Assembly (NCBI GenBank): GCA_017161705.1
Contig: JADFCW010000012.1
Span: 1 to 43,292 of the forward strand
Length of the DNA stretch: 43,292 nucleotides
Direction of reading: 5' to 3'
Source: Candidatus Sumerlaeota bacterium
Lineage (GTDB): Bacteria > Sumerlaeota > Sumerlaeia > JADFCW01
Shown: piece after piece, positions 17,392-26,565 of the stretch
Position numbering within the stretch: position 1 is the first letter of the stretch
How the letters are laid out: every line of letters begins with the position of its first letter
Position numbers and translations under genes: made by a program
Notes under the pieces: model-generated
What the model saw: the letters and a program-made list of their open reading frames with translations, nothing else
The model's database searches: none
What the model was told of the DNA's origin: nothing

Positions 17392-17860
17392 GGAGCGACA
17401 CCGCCGGAAGTGGAATAAGGGAAGCCGGTGGCTGGATGGGAGAAGTGCGAACTCCTGAGAGTAATAAAGTGATAGAGAATTGTGCCAAAGGGAGTTTGCT
17501 GGAGATTTGTATTGTTTGGACGTGAAACGCCCGCCTCACGGTTGAACGACTGTAGCCCCAATCATCTGAGGTGCTGAGGCTGGTGTTTCCTATTTTATCT
17601 GTCAGTTTCCTTTCCTTAGGGCGAGCTCCAACTTAATCGGGAGAGGCCGGAAGAGGGCAGACTTGGCTGTCCCTGGGTTGCAATTCCTCTTCGCCTTTCG
17701 AGAGGGCTTCCGCAAAATCGAATTTCAGGGCCCCGATATGTGTTGACACACGCACGCCCCGAGTCCGTTTTTTCCTCCGGGTTGATTTGGGGGGTTTTCC
17801 GCGCCGTGACGCCGCGCAACCTTTTGCTCCAAAGCGTCGGTCCGCTCTGTGCATCTCCTT
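17392..17860. other. Long mreB-mreC intergenic region
   Basis: There are 469 bases between mreB and mreC where these genes are usually nearly adjacent. No RNA gene or terminator is evident. On the minus strand a 73-codon open frame (17854 to 17633, starting ATG CAC AGA) begins just after the mreB stop. A GGAG sequence abuts its ATG, too close for a normal ribosome-binding site. Its product is very basic at the start, has no recognisable domain and no hydrophobic segment. The region also holds a short inverted repeat, TGTGTTGACACA, near 17740-17752. It may carry a separate mreC promoter. Confidence 0.3.
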
Positions 17861-18895
17861 TCACCGTCTCATCCCGTCCAGCCGGCTGAGCAGTTCGAGC
17901 GATTCGAGCACCTTGCCGGTACCGAGGACAATAGCGGTTTCGGGATTGTCGGCCAGACGGACCGGCAGGCCGGTTTCGGCGTGAAGCAGCGTGTCGAGGC
18001 CTTGGAGTTGCGAGCCGCCGCCGGCCATCACAATGCCGCCGTCCATGATGTCGGCGGCCAGTTCGGGCGGAGTGCGCTCGAGGCAGCTTTTGACCGCGTC
18101 CACGATGGTGTTGACCGGTTCGGCCAGTGCTTCACGAATTTCCTCGGAGGAGATTTGGATGGTGCGCGGCAGACCGGCCACAAGGTCGCGCCCTTTGATG
18201 GTGTAGGTTTTTTCTTCCGGCAGGACATCGGCCGAGCCGATTTTGATCTTGATATCTTCGGCCGTGCGCTCGCCGACCATCAGATTGTATTTGCGCTTGA
18301 TGTGCTGAATAATGGCATTGTCCATTTCGTCGCCGGCCACGCGCACCGATTTGCTGACGACGATGCCGCCGAGCGAGACGACGGCCACTTCGGTCGTTCC
18401 GCCGCCGATGTCAATGATCATGCTGCCCGAGGGCTCAGTCACGGGCAAGCCGGCTCCGATAGCCGCCGCCATCGGTTCTTCGATCATGTGGACCTCGCTG
18501 GCGCCGGCCTGTTCGGCGGATTCGCGCACTGCCCGCTTCTCGACCTCTGTAATTCCGGACGGTACGGAGATGATGACGCGCGGATGCGCAAACTTCCGCT
18601 GCTCCATCCGCACGCGCCGGATGAAATACCGGAGCATCTCCTGGGTGGTCTCGAAGTCCGCGATCACGCCGTCCTTCATCGGGCGGATGGCCACGATGTT
18701 GGCGGGCGTGCGGCCGAGCATGCGCTTAGCTTCGGCGCCGACAGCCAGCGGCTTGCCCGTGTTGCGGTCAATGGCAACGACCGACGGCTCGCACAGCACG
18801 ATGCCCACGCCGCGCACATAGACGAGGGTTGTGGCCGTCCCCAAGTCTATTCCAATGTCCATGGAAAAGAGTTTGCGAAACAATCGTCCGAACAT
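17861..18895 (-). CDS. mreB: Rod shape-determining protein MreB (bacterial actin)
   Basis: A 344-residue actin-like ATPase that polymerises under the inner membrane and directs lateral wall synthesis. The start at 18895 ([19 protein letters not shown]) has a GGGAG box and includes an N-terminal amphipathic segment, [10 protein letters not shown], of the kind that binds membranes in Gram-negative MreB. The open frame continues upstream without similarity. The actin-fold motifs are all present: phosphate 1 [11 protein letters not shown], connect 1 [14 protein letters not shown]-like ([13 protein letters not shown]), phosphate 2 [16 protein letters not shown], and the adenosine motif [15 protein letters not shown]. 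The length is normal. It is divergent from a GT4 gene across about 230 bases that must hold promoters for both directions. Confidence 0.97.
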   Translation of the reverse strand: MFGRLFRKLFSMDIGIDLGTATTLVYVRGVGIVLCEPSVVAIDRNTGKPLAVGAEAKRMLGRTPANIVAIRPMKDGVIADFETTQEMLRYFIRRVRMEQRKFAHPRVIISVPSGITEVEKRAVRESAEQAGASEVHMIEEPMAAAIGAGLPVTEPSGSMIIDIGGGTTEVAVVSLGGIVVSKSVRVAGDEMDNAIIQHIKRKYNLMVGERTAEDIKIKIGSADVLPEEKTYTIKGRDLVAGLPRTIQISSEEIREALAEPVNTIVDAVKSCLERTPPELAADIMDGGIVMAGGGSQLQGLDTLLHAETGLPVRLADNPETAIVLGTGKVLESLELLSRLDGMRR

Positions 18896-19122
18896 AAAGG
18901 ATTCTCCCTCGGCAGAACAGACCCCTCTGCATTCACAAAAGTTAGTTAGTCCACTACTTTGACCTTCCTTGCAAGCAAATTCTACGCAGGCGACTGGGCC
19001 GCCCTGGGCTCCATGCAGCAGCCGCAAAAAGTCGTTGCAGGTTGTCGGAACGCAGAGCACCGTCTGGTTTTGTGGCAGAGGGGCGTGGAGTTGTGGTTCG
19101 ATTCCATGCGGGAGGATTTGCG

Positions 19123-20226
19123 TTGGTATCTGAGAGGCAATCTCCGGCGAAACCCATCCCTGTAGTTCACGTCGGCCCGCACGTACGGGCGAAAGGTGGA
19201 ATGGCCACGGATATAGACAATTTCCTGAATATGCAAGGCGCGGACCGGGACCTGTCGGTCACGGCTATCGCAACGACGGCGCGGCGGGAGTTTGGAATAC
19301 TGGGCGATGCTGCACTGACATTGTCGGGGATTGCGCGGGTGATGTTGGCGTGCTTGATGCGGCCGAAACCGATTCTGCACTTGCATCTGGCCTCGCGCGG
19401 GAGCGCTTTGCGCAAGGGAATCATCGTCCAGATTGCTCGCCTATTTCGCGTTCCATGTTTGATGCATGACCACGGGATTCAGCCGTATTACGAGAGGTCG
19501 GGCCGGCTGGTTCGATGGTGGATGCGTACGCTGTTTCGCCACAGCCGGGTTGTGGTCATTCTTGCCGAATGCGACCGGCCGCTGATCGAGACTTTCACCA
19601 AGGCGCCGATCGTGTTTGTTCCCAACGGCATAATGATTCCGCCGGAGGAGGCGATGGCGCGGCCGGGCGAAGGAGAGGGGCCGACGCAGTTTCTTTTTCT
19701 CGGCGGCGACATGCGCCGGAAGGGCATCTTCACGCTCCTCGATGCCGTGGTTTCGCTCCGACAGGAAGGGCTGCCGCTGAGTCTTACGATCGCGGGGGCC
19801 GACCGAAGCGGCGAAGTCGAGCCTCGGATTCGCCAACTAGGTCTCGATGAGTGTGTCCGAATGATCGGCTGGGTGGAAGGGGATGCGAAAGCACAAGTCC
19901 TTCGTAACAGCGACATATTTGTTTTGCCGTCGTTTCGAGAGGGCCTGCCGGTGGCTCTGCTCGAGGCGATGAGTTACGGTTTGCCGGCGATTGCCAGCAC
20001 GGTCGGGGGAATTCCGGAGGCGGTGGTGGCGGGCGAGACGGGGTTGCTGGTTGAGCCGGGCGATGCGGCCGGTTTGGCAGCGGCGATGAAGGCTTTGGCC
20101 GACGATCCGGAGCTGCGCAGGAAAATGGGCGCAGCGGGACGTCGGCGGGCGGAGTCGCTCTATGCGATACCGGTGATTTGTGCACGAATCAAGGAATTGT
20201 ATCGGCAGATGGCGGTGCAAGATTGA
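19123..20226 (+). CDS. Glycosyltransferase family 4
   Basis: About 367 residues. I place the start at a TTG at 19123 because a GGGAGG box lies 7 bases upstream; the conserved fold begins soon after at [19 protein letters not shown]. An alternative TTG at 19042 is less likely. The C-terminal donor domain contains [23 protein letters not shown] and [18 protein letters not shown], with the E-x7-E motif of retaining GT4 enzymes. It has no membrane segment. It opens the plus-strand cluster with CapA-like, CapK-like, HisA and radical SAM genes, which suggests a role in building a surface glycan. Donor and acceptor are unknown. It is divergent from mreB. Confidence 0.87.
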   Translation: MVSERQSPAKPIPVVHVGPHVRAKGGMATDIDNFLNMQGADRDLSVTAIATTARREFGILGDAALTLSGIARVMLACLMRPKPILHLHLASRGSALRKGIIVQIARLFRVPCLMHDHGIQPYYERSGRLVRWWMRTLFRHSRVVVILAECDRPLIETFTKAPIVFVPNGIMIPPEEAMARPGEGEGPTQFLFLGGDMRRKGIFTLLDAVVSLRQEGLPLSLTIAGADRSGEVEPRIRQLGLDECVRMIGWVEGDAKAQVLRNSDIFVLPSFREGLPVALLEAMSYGLPAIASTVGGIPEAVVAGETGLLVEPGDAAGLAAAMKALADDPELRRKMGAAGRRRAESLYAIPVICARIKELYRQMAVQD

Positions 20227-20312
20227 CCGCTGACAAAGGGGTGCGATGGAGCCTCCAACTTGACTGGTTTCGCTTGGGATTCCGCAAAGCGGTGGTCTTT
20301 TGCTGCTATGCC

Positions 20313-21593
20313 ATGCGAAAGTTCCTGTTGAAGCACGTGGTAGGAATTCCGCGACCTTGGCTGGCGGGTATGGGAAAAATGGAAAGAAAGCAGGAAGGGC
20401 CGTCAGCATTTCGTGTTGAGGATGGGCGCATTGTGTGGGGCGATATTGCCCGTAGCGGCGAAGGGATTCGTCTGGCCGCCGTGGGTGATTTGCAGCTGTC
20501 GGCGCGGATTGGGCGGGCGGTTATGCAGCACGGCGCAGCATGGCCGTTTGGGGACACGCTAGCAATTCTCGCGGGGGCCGATATCCGGTTTGGCCAGTTG
20601 GAGTTTTTTTTCACGCGCGAGCGGCGTGGCGCGATGCCGGGCAGCGAGGACTTTACAGCGGCGCTGCCGGAAGCGGCCGACGCGCTGTCGGCGGCCGGAT
20701 TCGATCTTCTTTCGATAGCCTCGAATCACTCGGCCGACTGGGGAGCGGAAGGCATTGAAACCACGCGCGAGGTTCTGCGGGAGAAAGAAATCGCTTTTGC
20801 CGGCGCTGGTCTCAACGAGACAGAAGCCAACCAGCCGGTGATCCTGGAGCGGCGCGGCAGGCGGATCGGCCTGCTGGCCTATTGCAAGACGGGGGCATTC
20901 AGCGCGCGCGGCGACCGGTTGGGATCTGCGGAAATCCGGCCCGACAATGTAATTCCGGCGGTGGCGCGACTGAAGGAACAGGCGGACTGGGTGATCGTAT
21001 CGCTGCACTGGGGGGTCGAGTATTGTCCTTATCCGCTGCCGGAGGACCGGCAGTTGGCGCGAGAGATCGTCGAGGCAGGTGCCGCCGCCGTCATCGGCCA
21101 CCATCCGCATGTTGTGCAGGGGATCGAAGTGTATCGCGGAGCGCCGATCTTTTACAGCATCGGCAGTTTTTTGTATAATCCGCTGGACGAGCGCGTGGTG
21201 GACGAAAAGACCCTCGAATTGCGCCGCCATTCGCTGCTGGTCGAGATGACTTTGCAGCCGTGTGGTGTTGCCGGTTTTGGGGCGACGCCGACGCGGTTTG
21301 GCGAAGACGGGCGTTTGACGGTCTTGCAGGGAGAGGCGGCCGCGCGGGCATGTGCGCACGTTGAAAAGCTGTCGCGGGAAATGGAACAAGGCTGGCTGGC
21401 CGTCTCGGAAACCGCCGTCGGCAACCTGATCTCGATGGAGATGCGGACGGTCGGGGTGTTGTGGCGGCGGCATGGAATTGGGGTGTTGTGGCGGCTGGCG
21501 CGCGATTTGAAATGGCGGCATGTGCGGTTGCTGGGGGGTTTTTTGCTGGCCAAGGCCGCGCGGTTTGTGCGACGGTCCGGTCCGTCCGATTGA
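20313..21593 (+). CDS. CapA-family metallophosphatase-like protein
   Basis: About 426 residues from the ATG at 20313. The frame is open back to a GTG at 20178, overlapping the previous gene, so the start is uncertain. The conserved core has the metallophosphatase-like motifs of the CapA/PgsA family: LAAVGDLQLS (metal Asp), LLSIASNHSADWGAEGIETT (Asn-His), IVSLHWGVEY, and VIGHHPHVVQGIEVYRGAPIFYSIGSFLYN (His-x-His). Classical CapA takes part in poly-gamma-glutamate capsule synthesis or export in Bacillus; many homologues sit in other surface polymer clusters. The usual N-terminal membrane anchor is not evident. The C terminus is basic and moderately hydrophobic (LLGGFLLAKAARFVRR). It lies 18 bases upstream of the CapK-like gene. 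No PgsB/PgsC ligase partner is present, so poly-gamma-glutamate synthesis is unlikely. Confidence 0.83.
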   Translation: MRKFLLKHVVGIPRPWLAGMGKMERKQEGPSAFRVEDGRIVWGDIARSGEGIRLAAVGDLQLSARIGRAVMQHGAAWPFGDTLAILAGADIRFGQLEFFFTRERRGAMPGSEDFTAALPEAADALSAAGFDLLSIASNHSADWGAEGIETTREVLREKEIAFAGAGLNETEANQPVILERRGRRIGLLAYCKTGAFSARGDRLGSAEIRPDNVIPAVARLKEQADWVIVSLHWGVEYCPYPLPEDRQLAREIVEAGAAAVIGHHPHVVQGIEVYRGAPIFYSIGSFLYNPLDERVVDEKTLELRRHSLLVEMTLQPCGVAGFGATPTRFGEDGRLTVLQGEAAARACAHVEKLSREMEQGWLAVSETAVGNLISMEMRTVGVLWRRHGIGVLWRLARDLKWRHVRLLGGFLLAKAARFVRRSGPSD

Positions 21594-21611
21594 CCCTCGA
21601 GGCCGAACGCC

Positions 21612-23054
21612 ATGGCAATGCCCAGTCTCAAGTTGAAGACCTTTTACGAGCGATCGCCGATCGCCGTGCAGAACCTGATGTCCAGCGTCTTCGGTGTGAT
21701 AAAGCGGCTGGACGAGCGCGGCCCCCTGTTTCGAAAAATCTTTCGCGAACTGGAAGAAACCCAATGGTGGGACCGCGAGCGCTTGCGTGCGCTGCAGATC
21801 GAACGGCTGCGAAACATTCTGCGGTTCGCCCAGGAACACGTTCCGTTCTACGGGAAGTCGTTTGCGGAATACGGTGTGAGCTGGCGGCAAGTCAGTTCAA
21901 TGGAGGATGTGCGCAAGTTTCCGATGGTCACGAAGGAGGATCTGCGTTCGCGCCGCCAGGAGTTGATCCCCGACGTTGCGCCTGATTCGCGCGTGCTGCG
22001 CATGTCCACCAGCGGAACGACCGGTTCGCCGATCGAAGTCCTCTTCACTCACCGGACTTTGGTGGCCGAACGGGCATGGGTGGTGCGTCATCGCACGTGG
22101 GGCGGGTATGATCCGCGGAAGTGGCGGGGGACATTCGGAGGCTACCGGATCGTGCCGATCCAACAAAACGAACCGCCGTTCTGGCGATTCAACGTGCCGT
22201 GGCGGCAAATCCACTTTTCCACTCTGCACATGAGCGCTCGAAATTTGCGGTTCTATGCCGAGGCACTACGGAGATATCGGGTGGAGTATCTCGACGGCTA
22301 CCCCTCGACGCTTTATCTGATGGCACGGTATTTGTTGAACAATGGGCAAACGATCCCTATGCGCGCGGTATTCACGGGGTCGGAGCCGGTGACCGAGGTC
22401 TATCGCGAGGCGATGGAAAAGGCGTTTGCCTGCAAAGTATTCGATTTTTACTCGATGACCGAGAAGGTCGCGGGCGCCGGCGAATGCGAACAACATAACG
22501 GCTATCACGTGTGCATGGAGCACGTGGTCGTCGAGGTGGCGCCGCTAGGGCCCGAGTCGGAATATGGAAAAGATATTGCGGGAGAGGTGGTTGGAACGTC
22601 GCTGGTGAATACGGCGATGCCGCTGATTCGCTATCGGCTGGGAGATGTGGCAGCGGCGGCGCCGGCGGCGTGTGCGTGCGGCCGCGGTCTGGAACTGATC
22701 GGCCAGGTGACCTCTCGGCTGCGGGACATTATTGTCTGTCCCGACGGTCGGCACGTGTCCGCCTGCTCGCTGACCCACCCCTTCAAGCCGATTCATTCCA
22801 TTGAGGAATCGCAGTTGATTCAGGAAACTCTGACTGATGTGATCGTCCGGATCGTCAGGCGGCCGAATTACACGAAGGCCGACGAACGCCGGTTGGAAGA
22901 GGGGCTGCGCGAGCGGCTGGGGCCGGACGTGCGGCTGCACTTCGAGTATGTGGAGAAAATCCCGCGCACGGCCACAGGCAAGTTCGCCGCCGTGATTTCA
23001 AAGGTTTCCACCGAGCTGTGGGGGCCGTCGGAGCATTCGACGGCCGGGCAGTAG
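21612..23054 (+). CDS. CapK/PaaK-like AMP-forming adenylate ligase
   Basis: A 480-residue member of the phenylacetate-CoA ligase/F390 synthetase-like branch of the ANL superfamily. The N-terminal RNILRFAQEHVPFYGKSFAEYG is typical of the family. The ATP-binding loop is STSGTTGSPIEVLF near 135-148. DFYSMTEKVAGAGECE matches the adenylate-binding A5-like motif, and the C-terminal IPRTATGKFAAV holds the mobile-domain Lys. A cysteine pair, ACACGRG, sits where CapK-type homologues often carry short Cys motifs. These genes are frequent in capsule and exopolysaccharide clusters, where their acyl substrate is mostly unknown; phenylacetate catabolism is improbable here because no paa genes are nearby. 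Spacings of 18 bases to the genes on both sides indicate an operon. It may activate a carboxylate for transfer to the polymer. Confidence 0.85.
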   Translation: MAMPSLKLKTFYERSPIAVQNLMSSVFGVIKRLDERGPLFRKIFRELEETQWWDRERLRALQIERLRNILRFAQEHVPFYGKSFAEYGVSWRQVSSMEDVRKFPMVTKEDLRSRRQELIPDVAPDSRVLRMSTSGTTGSPIEVLFTHRTLVAERAWVVRHRTWGGYDPRKWRGTFGGYRIVPIQQNEPPFWRFNVPWRQIHFSTLHMSARNLRFYAEALRRYRVEYLDGYPSTLYLMARYLLNNGQTIPMRAVFTGSEPVTEVYREAMEKAFACKVFDFYSMTEKVAGAGECEQHNGYHVCMEHVVVEVAPLGPESEYGKDIAGEVVGTSLVNTAMPLIRYRLGDVAAAAPAACACGRGLELIGQVTSRLRDIIVCPDGRHVSACSLTHPFKPIHSIEESQLIQETLTDVIVRIVRRPNYTKADERRLEEGLRERLGPDVRLHFEYVEKIPRTATGKFAAVISKVSTELWGPSEHSTAGQ

Positions 23055-23072
23055 GGGAGAGGAGAAGAGCGC

Positions 23073-23807
23073 ATGTATCCATTTCTGATCATCCCGGCCA
23101 TAGACTTGATGTCGGGCCGGTGCGTTCGATTGCGGCAGGGCTGCCCCGACGCGCGGACGGAGTTCGGCGGCGATCCGGCGGAGATCGCGCGGAGGTTCGA
23201 GGCGGCCGGTGCCCAGCGGATTCATGTGGTGGACCTGGACGGCGCGTTCACGGGGGCGCCCGAGAACCTCGAAGCCATTCGAGCCATCCGCCGGGCCGTC
23301 AGGTGCGAGATCGAGTTAGGCGGGGGGTTGCGCACGCGCGAGGCGGTCTCCAATGCATTGAGCGAGGGGATCAACCATGTCATTCTGGGCACGCTGGCCG
23401 TCGAGCAGCCGGAGACACTGAAGGAATTGGTGGCGGAGTTCGACGGGCGGATTCTTGTGGCCATAGATGCACGCGACGGCATGGTGGCTGTTCGGGGATG
23501 GATGACCACCGAGAGCGGTCTGAGCGCGGAAATGTTTGCCCGGCGGATGACGGCGGCAGGTGTGCAAACATTTCTGCACACGGACATTTCGCGCGACGGG
23601 ATGTTGCAGGGGCCGAACCTCGAGGCAACGCGCGCTCTGGCGCAGGCGGTGCCGGCGTCGTTTATCGCATCGGGCGGCGTGAGCTGTTTCGAGGACCTGC
23701 AGGCGCTGGTAGCGTTGAATCAGACCAATATCATCGGTGCGGTGGTCGGCCGCGCTCTGTACGACGGCCGCATAGACCTCGCCCGGGCCATCGAGATGCT
23801 GAAATAG
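23073..23807 (+). CDS. hisA: Phosphoribosylformimino-5-aminoimidazole carboxamide ribotide isomerase (HisA)
   Basis: A 244-residue (beta-alpha)8 barrel that performs the Amadori rearrangement of ProFAR to PRFAR in histidine synthesis. The first catalytic Asp is in IIPAIDLMSGRCVRLRQG, the second in FLHTDISRDGM. Phosphate loops are seen in ELGGGLRT, ILGT and ASGGVSCFEDL. GRILVAIDARDG is also conserved. Length and motifs are normal. The start has a GGGGAGAGGAG box. It sits 18 bases after the CapK-like ligase and 116 bases before the radical SAM gene, with no hisH, hisF or other his gene in the window; histidine genes are scattered in many PVC-type bacteria, so this may simply be chance placement. 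A dual HisA/TrpF (PriA-like) role cannot be excluded from sequence alone. Confidence 0.93.
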   Translation: MYPFLIIPAIDLMSGRCVRLRQGCPDARTEFGGDPAEIARRFEAAGAQRIHVVDLDGAFTGAPENLEAIRAIRRAVRCEIELGGGLRTREAVSNALSEGINHVILGTLAVEQPETLKELVAEFDGRILVAIDARDGMVAVRGWMTTESGLSAEMFARRMTAAGVQTFLHTDISRDGMLQGPNLEATRALAQAVPASFIASGGVSCFEDLQALVALNQTNIIGAVVGRALYDGRIDLARAIEMLK

Positions 23808-23923
23808 GCGGGACGCGGGGGGGGACCTCTACTCTGTCGCGGAAGTACAATCCGCGGCGCGGCACGGACGGCCGCCGCAAAGAGAAAAGCGTCCAATTGC
23901 CGATTTTCCCCGCCAGGTTTCTG

Positions 23924-25246
23924 ATGTCAATTGTTCGGGCCATTAAAGATTCGCGTCCTGTTCAGCACTGGCTGGTTCGACAAGGGCGCCGGTTGCTGGA
24001 ACTCGCAAGGTCGGAAGGCCGGCCGGAACGCCTGACCGAATCGCGCGTCTTCTACGCGCTCGAGCGTCGCGTGCGCGAGTACCTTGAGAACAAACCGGAA
24101 TGGGGACTGGAAGCCGGTGGCGACGGACTTCAGCGCGAGTCGTTCCTGCTGGTACGCGACATGCTGGATTTTCTCGTCGCGCATAGCGCCGGCGACGTGC
24201 AGCGCGGGCACAACCGCACGCTCAACCGTCTCGAAATGCTCGCCAAATGGCCGGAGCTGCGCTCGCGCCCGCTGCGCTGCTATTTCGAGACGACCAACCG
24301 GTGCAACATGCGCTGTCGCATGTGCGGGCAATCATTTTTCCGCGGCGACCGCGTGGACATGCCGCGTGAGGCGATCGCGCAGCTGGGCCCGCTCTTTCAC
24401 TTCATGGACGATGTGAGCATATTTGGATACGGCGAGGCGCTGCTGGTGGACTACATTCCAGAGTTGCTCGATGCCATTCCGCCGCACGCCAACTCGTGGC
24501 TGGTGACCAACGGCTTGCTTCTGACGCCTGAACGGAACCGGATGCTGATCGAGCACGGTCTCAAGACGCTGTTCATTTCGATTGATGCGGCCACGCGCGG
24601 GACATATCAGTTTGTGCGGGGCGTAGATGCGTTCGACCGCATAGTGGCGCAAGTGGGCGATTTGCAGGAGCAAAAGCGGGCGCTGGGAAGCGAGACACCG
24701 CGCCTGACGCTGACGTTCGTGGCCATGCAGCGGAACATTGCCGAGTTGCCGGAGTTCGTGCGGCTGGCGCGCCGCCTGGGCGTCGGGCGCGTGATCGCCG
24801 ACTACCTGGTGGTTTATTCGCGCGACATGCAGGCGCAGTCGCTATATTATGAGCAGGAACGTTCCGACCAAATCGTCGAGGAGGCTGTGCGCGTCGCACA
24901 GGAGGAAGGCGTGGATCTGACACCGCCGATCCGGTTCTCGTCGCCGGTGGAGCGGGCAGTGCGCAAGCCGCGGTGCGCCGAGCCGTGGGAGTTCATTTAC
25001 TTTCGCGCGGACGGGCTGGTGCAGCCCTGCTGCACGAACAGCGATGGGATGGCGCGATGGGTCGGGGCGGAGTTCTTTGACTACTGGAACTCGCCGGCCT
25101 ATCAGCACCTGCGGCGCACACTTTATACGGCGGGGCAGAGTCCGTGGTGCCGCGGCTGCATTCATGTGTGCTATCGCGACATTCGGCGCGAGTCCGCACA
25201 TTTGCATATCATGCCGGAGAGCGAGAGCGCAGAAAACGGGCAGTAG
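23924..25246 (+). CDS. Radical SAM protein with C-terminal SPASM-like cysteines
   Basis: About 440 residues from the ATG at 23924; a TTG nine codons upstream is an alternative, and a much longer open frame overlapping hisA is not credible. An alpha-helical N-terminal region of about 120 residues precedes the radical SAM core. The [4Fe-4S] motif is CNMRCRMC (CxxxCxxC) after YFETTNR, near residues 127-134. IFGYGEALLVDYIPELLDAI is the SAM-binding GGE-like region, and LFISIDAATRGTYQFVRG is a typical barrel strand. The C-terminal part holds CAEPWEFIYFRADGLVQPCC and later WCRGCIHVCYRD. This cysteine set is like SPASM or twitch auxiliary clusters. The substrate is unknown. In this cluster it may modify a glycan building block or a lipid carrier rather than a peptide, since no precursor peptide gene is visible. 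Confidence 0.87.
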   Translation: MSIVRAIKDSRPVQHWLVRQGRRLLELARSEGRPERLTESRVFYALERRVREYLENKPEWGLEAGGDGLQRESFLLVRDMLDFLVAHSAGDVQRGHNRTLNRLEMLAKWPELRSRPLRCYFETTNRCNMRCRMCGQSFFRGDRVDMPREAIAQLGPLFHFMDDVSIFGYGEALLVDYIPELLDAIPPHANSWLVTNGLLLTPERNRMLIEHGLKTLFISIDAATRGTYQFVRGVDAFDRIVAQVGDLQEQKRALGSETPRLTLTFVAMQRNIAELPEFVRLARRLGVGRVIADYLVVYSRDMQAQSLYYEQERSDQIVEEAVRVAQEEGVDLTPPIRFSSPVERAVRKPRCAEPWEFIYFRADGLVQPCCTNSDGMARWVGAEFFDYWNSPAYQHLRRTLYTAGQSPWCRGCIHVCYRDIRRESAHLHIMPESESAENGQ

Positions 25247-25320
25247 GCTGTGAACTGTGAGGTTGCAATCGTCCTCACAGTCTATGAGCCGGGGGGAAAA
25301 TGTGGGAGGTTTGCACTTCG

Positions 25321-25543
25321 GATTTTTTTTGTTTAAAGTTTTGGCCAAAATGGATGTATCTTTATAGAACATGCAAGGTTTGGTTGTGGGTACAGGCTAC
25401 GTTCGGTGGGTTGAAACTTGTCGAGGAAAAGCGGCAGCATGGCTGCCGCAGTCCAAAGGGAGGGTTTGTAGGATCGGGGCGAAACTTTCGGAGTGCGGCA
25501 GCCGTGCTGCCGCTTTGCCGTAGGGGTTCAGCGCAGGGCAAAC
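25321..25543 (+). repeat. Dispersed intergenic GCGGCAGC-hairpin repeat, copy A
   Basis: The gap between the radical SAM gene and the GT2 gene holds the first of three related elements. From 25321 a T-rich start leads into a conserved block ending in TTCGGTGGGTTGAAACTTGT, then the hairpin GCGGCAGC-ATG-GCTGCCGC at 25431-25449, followed by AGTCCAAAG. A second hairpin with the same arms and the loop CGT occurs at 25495-25513, followed by CTTTGCCGTAGGGGTTC and GGGCAAAC, which match the right end of copy C. It contains no credible gene. Copies B and C lie near 38.27 and 41.07 kb in the same orientation. Confidence 0.85.
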
Positions 25544-25722
25544 TGAATCTTAAACTGCTCCGAAAACAAAGGTGAGAGGTTAGAGTTTGGAGGTTAGAGA
25601 AAAACGTGGCTGCGACGTGGCGACCTAAGTATTTTTGTTTTTTGCCCTGAGTGACGCATTGGCGTCGTGAAAGACTACATGCAGTGGGGACTGGTCTGGC
25701 GTTGGCGGAATCGGGTGCTGCG

Positions 25723-26481
25723 ATGGCCGACAAAACCTATATCGTCATTCTTGCCTATAATGAGGAGGATGGCCTGCCGCCGCTGCTCGAGGCGATTCAG
25801 CGCGAGATGAATGCCGCCCACCGCGGCTACCATGTTTTTGTCGTCAACGACGGCTCGACCGACGGCACACGCCAAGCGGCTTTGGATGCCGCCCGCTCCA
25901 TGCCGCTCGATGTGCTGGATCACGAGACCAACCGCAACTGCGGCGCGGCCTTCCGCACAGGCATTACCGAGGCGTGCCGGCGGGCGCAGCCCTCGGATGT
26001 GATCGTGACGATCGAGGGCGACAACACCAACGATGCTTCGGTGATGCCGGTCATGGTGAGTCGGATCGAGGCGGGATGCGACGTCGTGGCTGCTTCGCGC
26101 TACTGCCGCGGCGGCGGAATCGAAGGATTTCCGTTTGCCCGCCGAATTTATAGTACTGCCCTGAATTGGCTGTTGCAGGTTCTGTATCCGATTCGCGGGA
26201 TCAGCGACTACAGTTTTTTTTATCGAGCGTATCGAGCGGGGATTTTGCAACGGGCCCTTGCGGTCTATGGCGAAGATTTTATCGAGAGCTTCGGATTCGT
26301 GGCGAACGCCGAGATTCTGCTGAAATTGCGCCCGTTCGGACTCCGCGGCGGAGAGGTGCCGACGGTGTATCTCTACCACCGGAAAGCCAGCCAAAGCAAA
26401 ATGCACATAGCGCATACGATCCGCGAGTATGTACGGTTGTTTCGGTGTTTACGCGCCGCGCGGCGGAAGTATTTTTCCTAG
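25723..26481 (+). CDS. Glycosyltransferase family 2 (dolichol/undecaprenyl-phosphate sugar synthase-like)
   Basis: About 252 residues from the ATG opening MADKTYIVILAYNEEDGLPP; the open frame runs further back without similarity and no strong ribosome-binding site is visible. GT-A fold motifs: VVNDGSTDGT (nucleotide binding), NRNCGAAFRTGI, and VTIEGDNTNDASVMP in the place of the usual DxD metal motif. DVVAASRYCRGGGIEGFP resembles the dolichyl-phosphate mannose synthase branch of GT2. The C-terminal YHRKASQSKM is also typical. Only one weakly hydrophobic stretch (ALNWLLQVLYPI) is present, so it is probably peripheral to the membrane. It may make a polyprenyl-phosphate sugar for the upstream cluster, but repeat copy A separates it from the radical SAM gene, so it may be transcribed on its own. 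Confidence 0.85.
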   Translation: MADKTYIVILAYNEEDGLPPLLEAIQREMNAAHRGYHVFVVNDGSTDGTRQAALDAARSMPLDVLDHETNRNCGAAFRTGITEACRRAQPSDVIVTIEGDNTNDASVMPVMVSRIEAGCDVVAASRYCRGGGIEGFPFARRIYSTALNWLLQVLYPIRGISDYSFFYRAYRAGILQRALAVYGEDFIESFGFVANAEILLKLRPFGLRGGEVPTVYLYHRKASQSKMHIAHTIREYVRLFRCLRAARRKYFS

Positions 26482-26565
26482 CACAAGCACATCCCACTCG
26501 GGGCGAACAAACGACAAACCTTTGCGCGTGCCGGTGTTTCATCGCGCGGGCGGGCCATCCGGCTC

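Noticed and set aside
23018-23923. Long in-frame extension of the radical SAM protein over hisA
   Set aside because: It covers the whole of hisA in another frame and is Arg/Gly-rich with no similarity; HisA is certain there.
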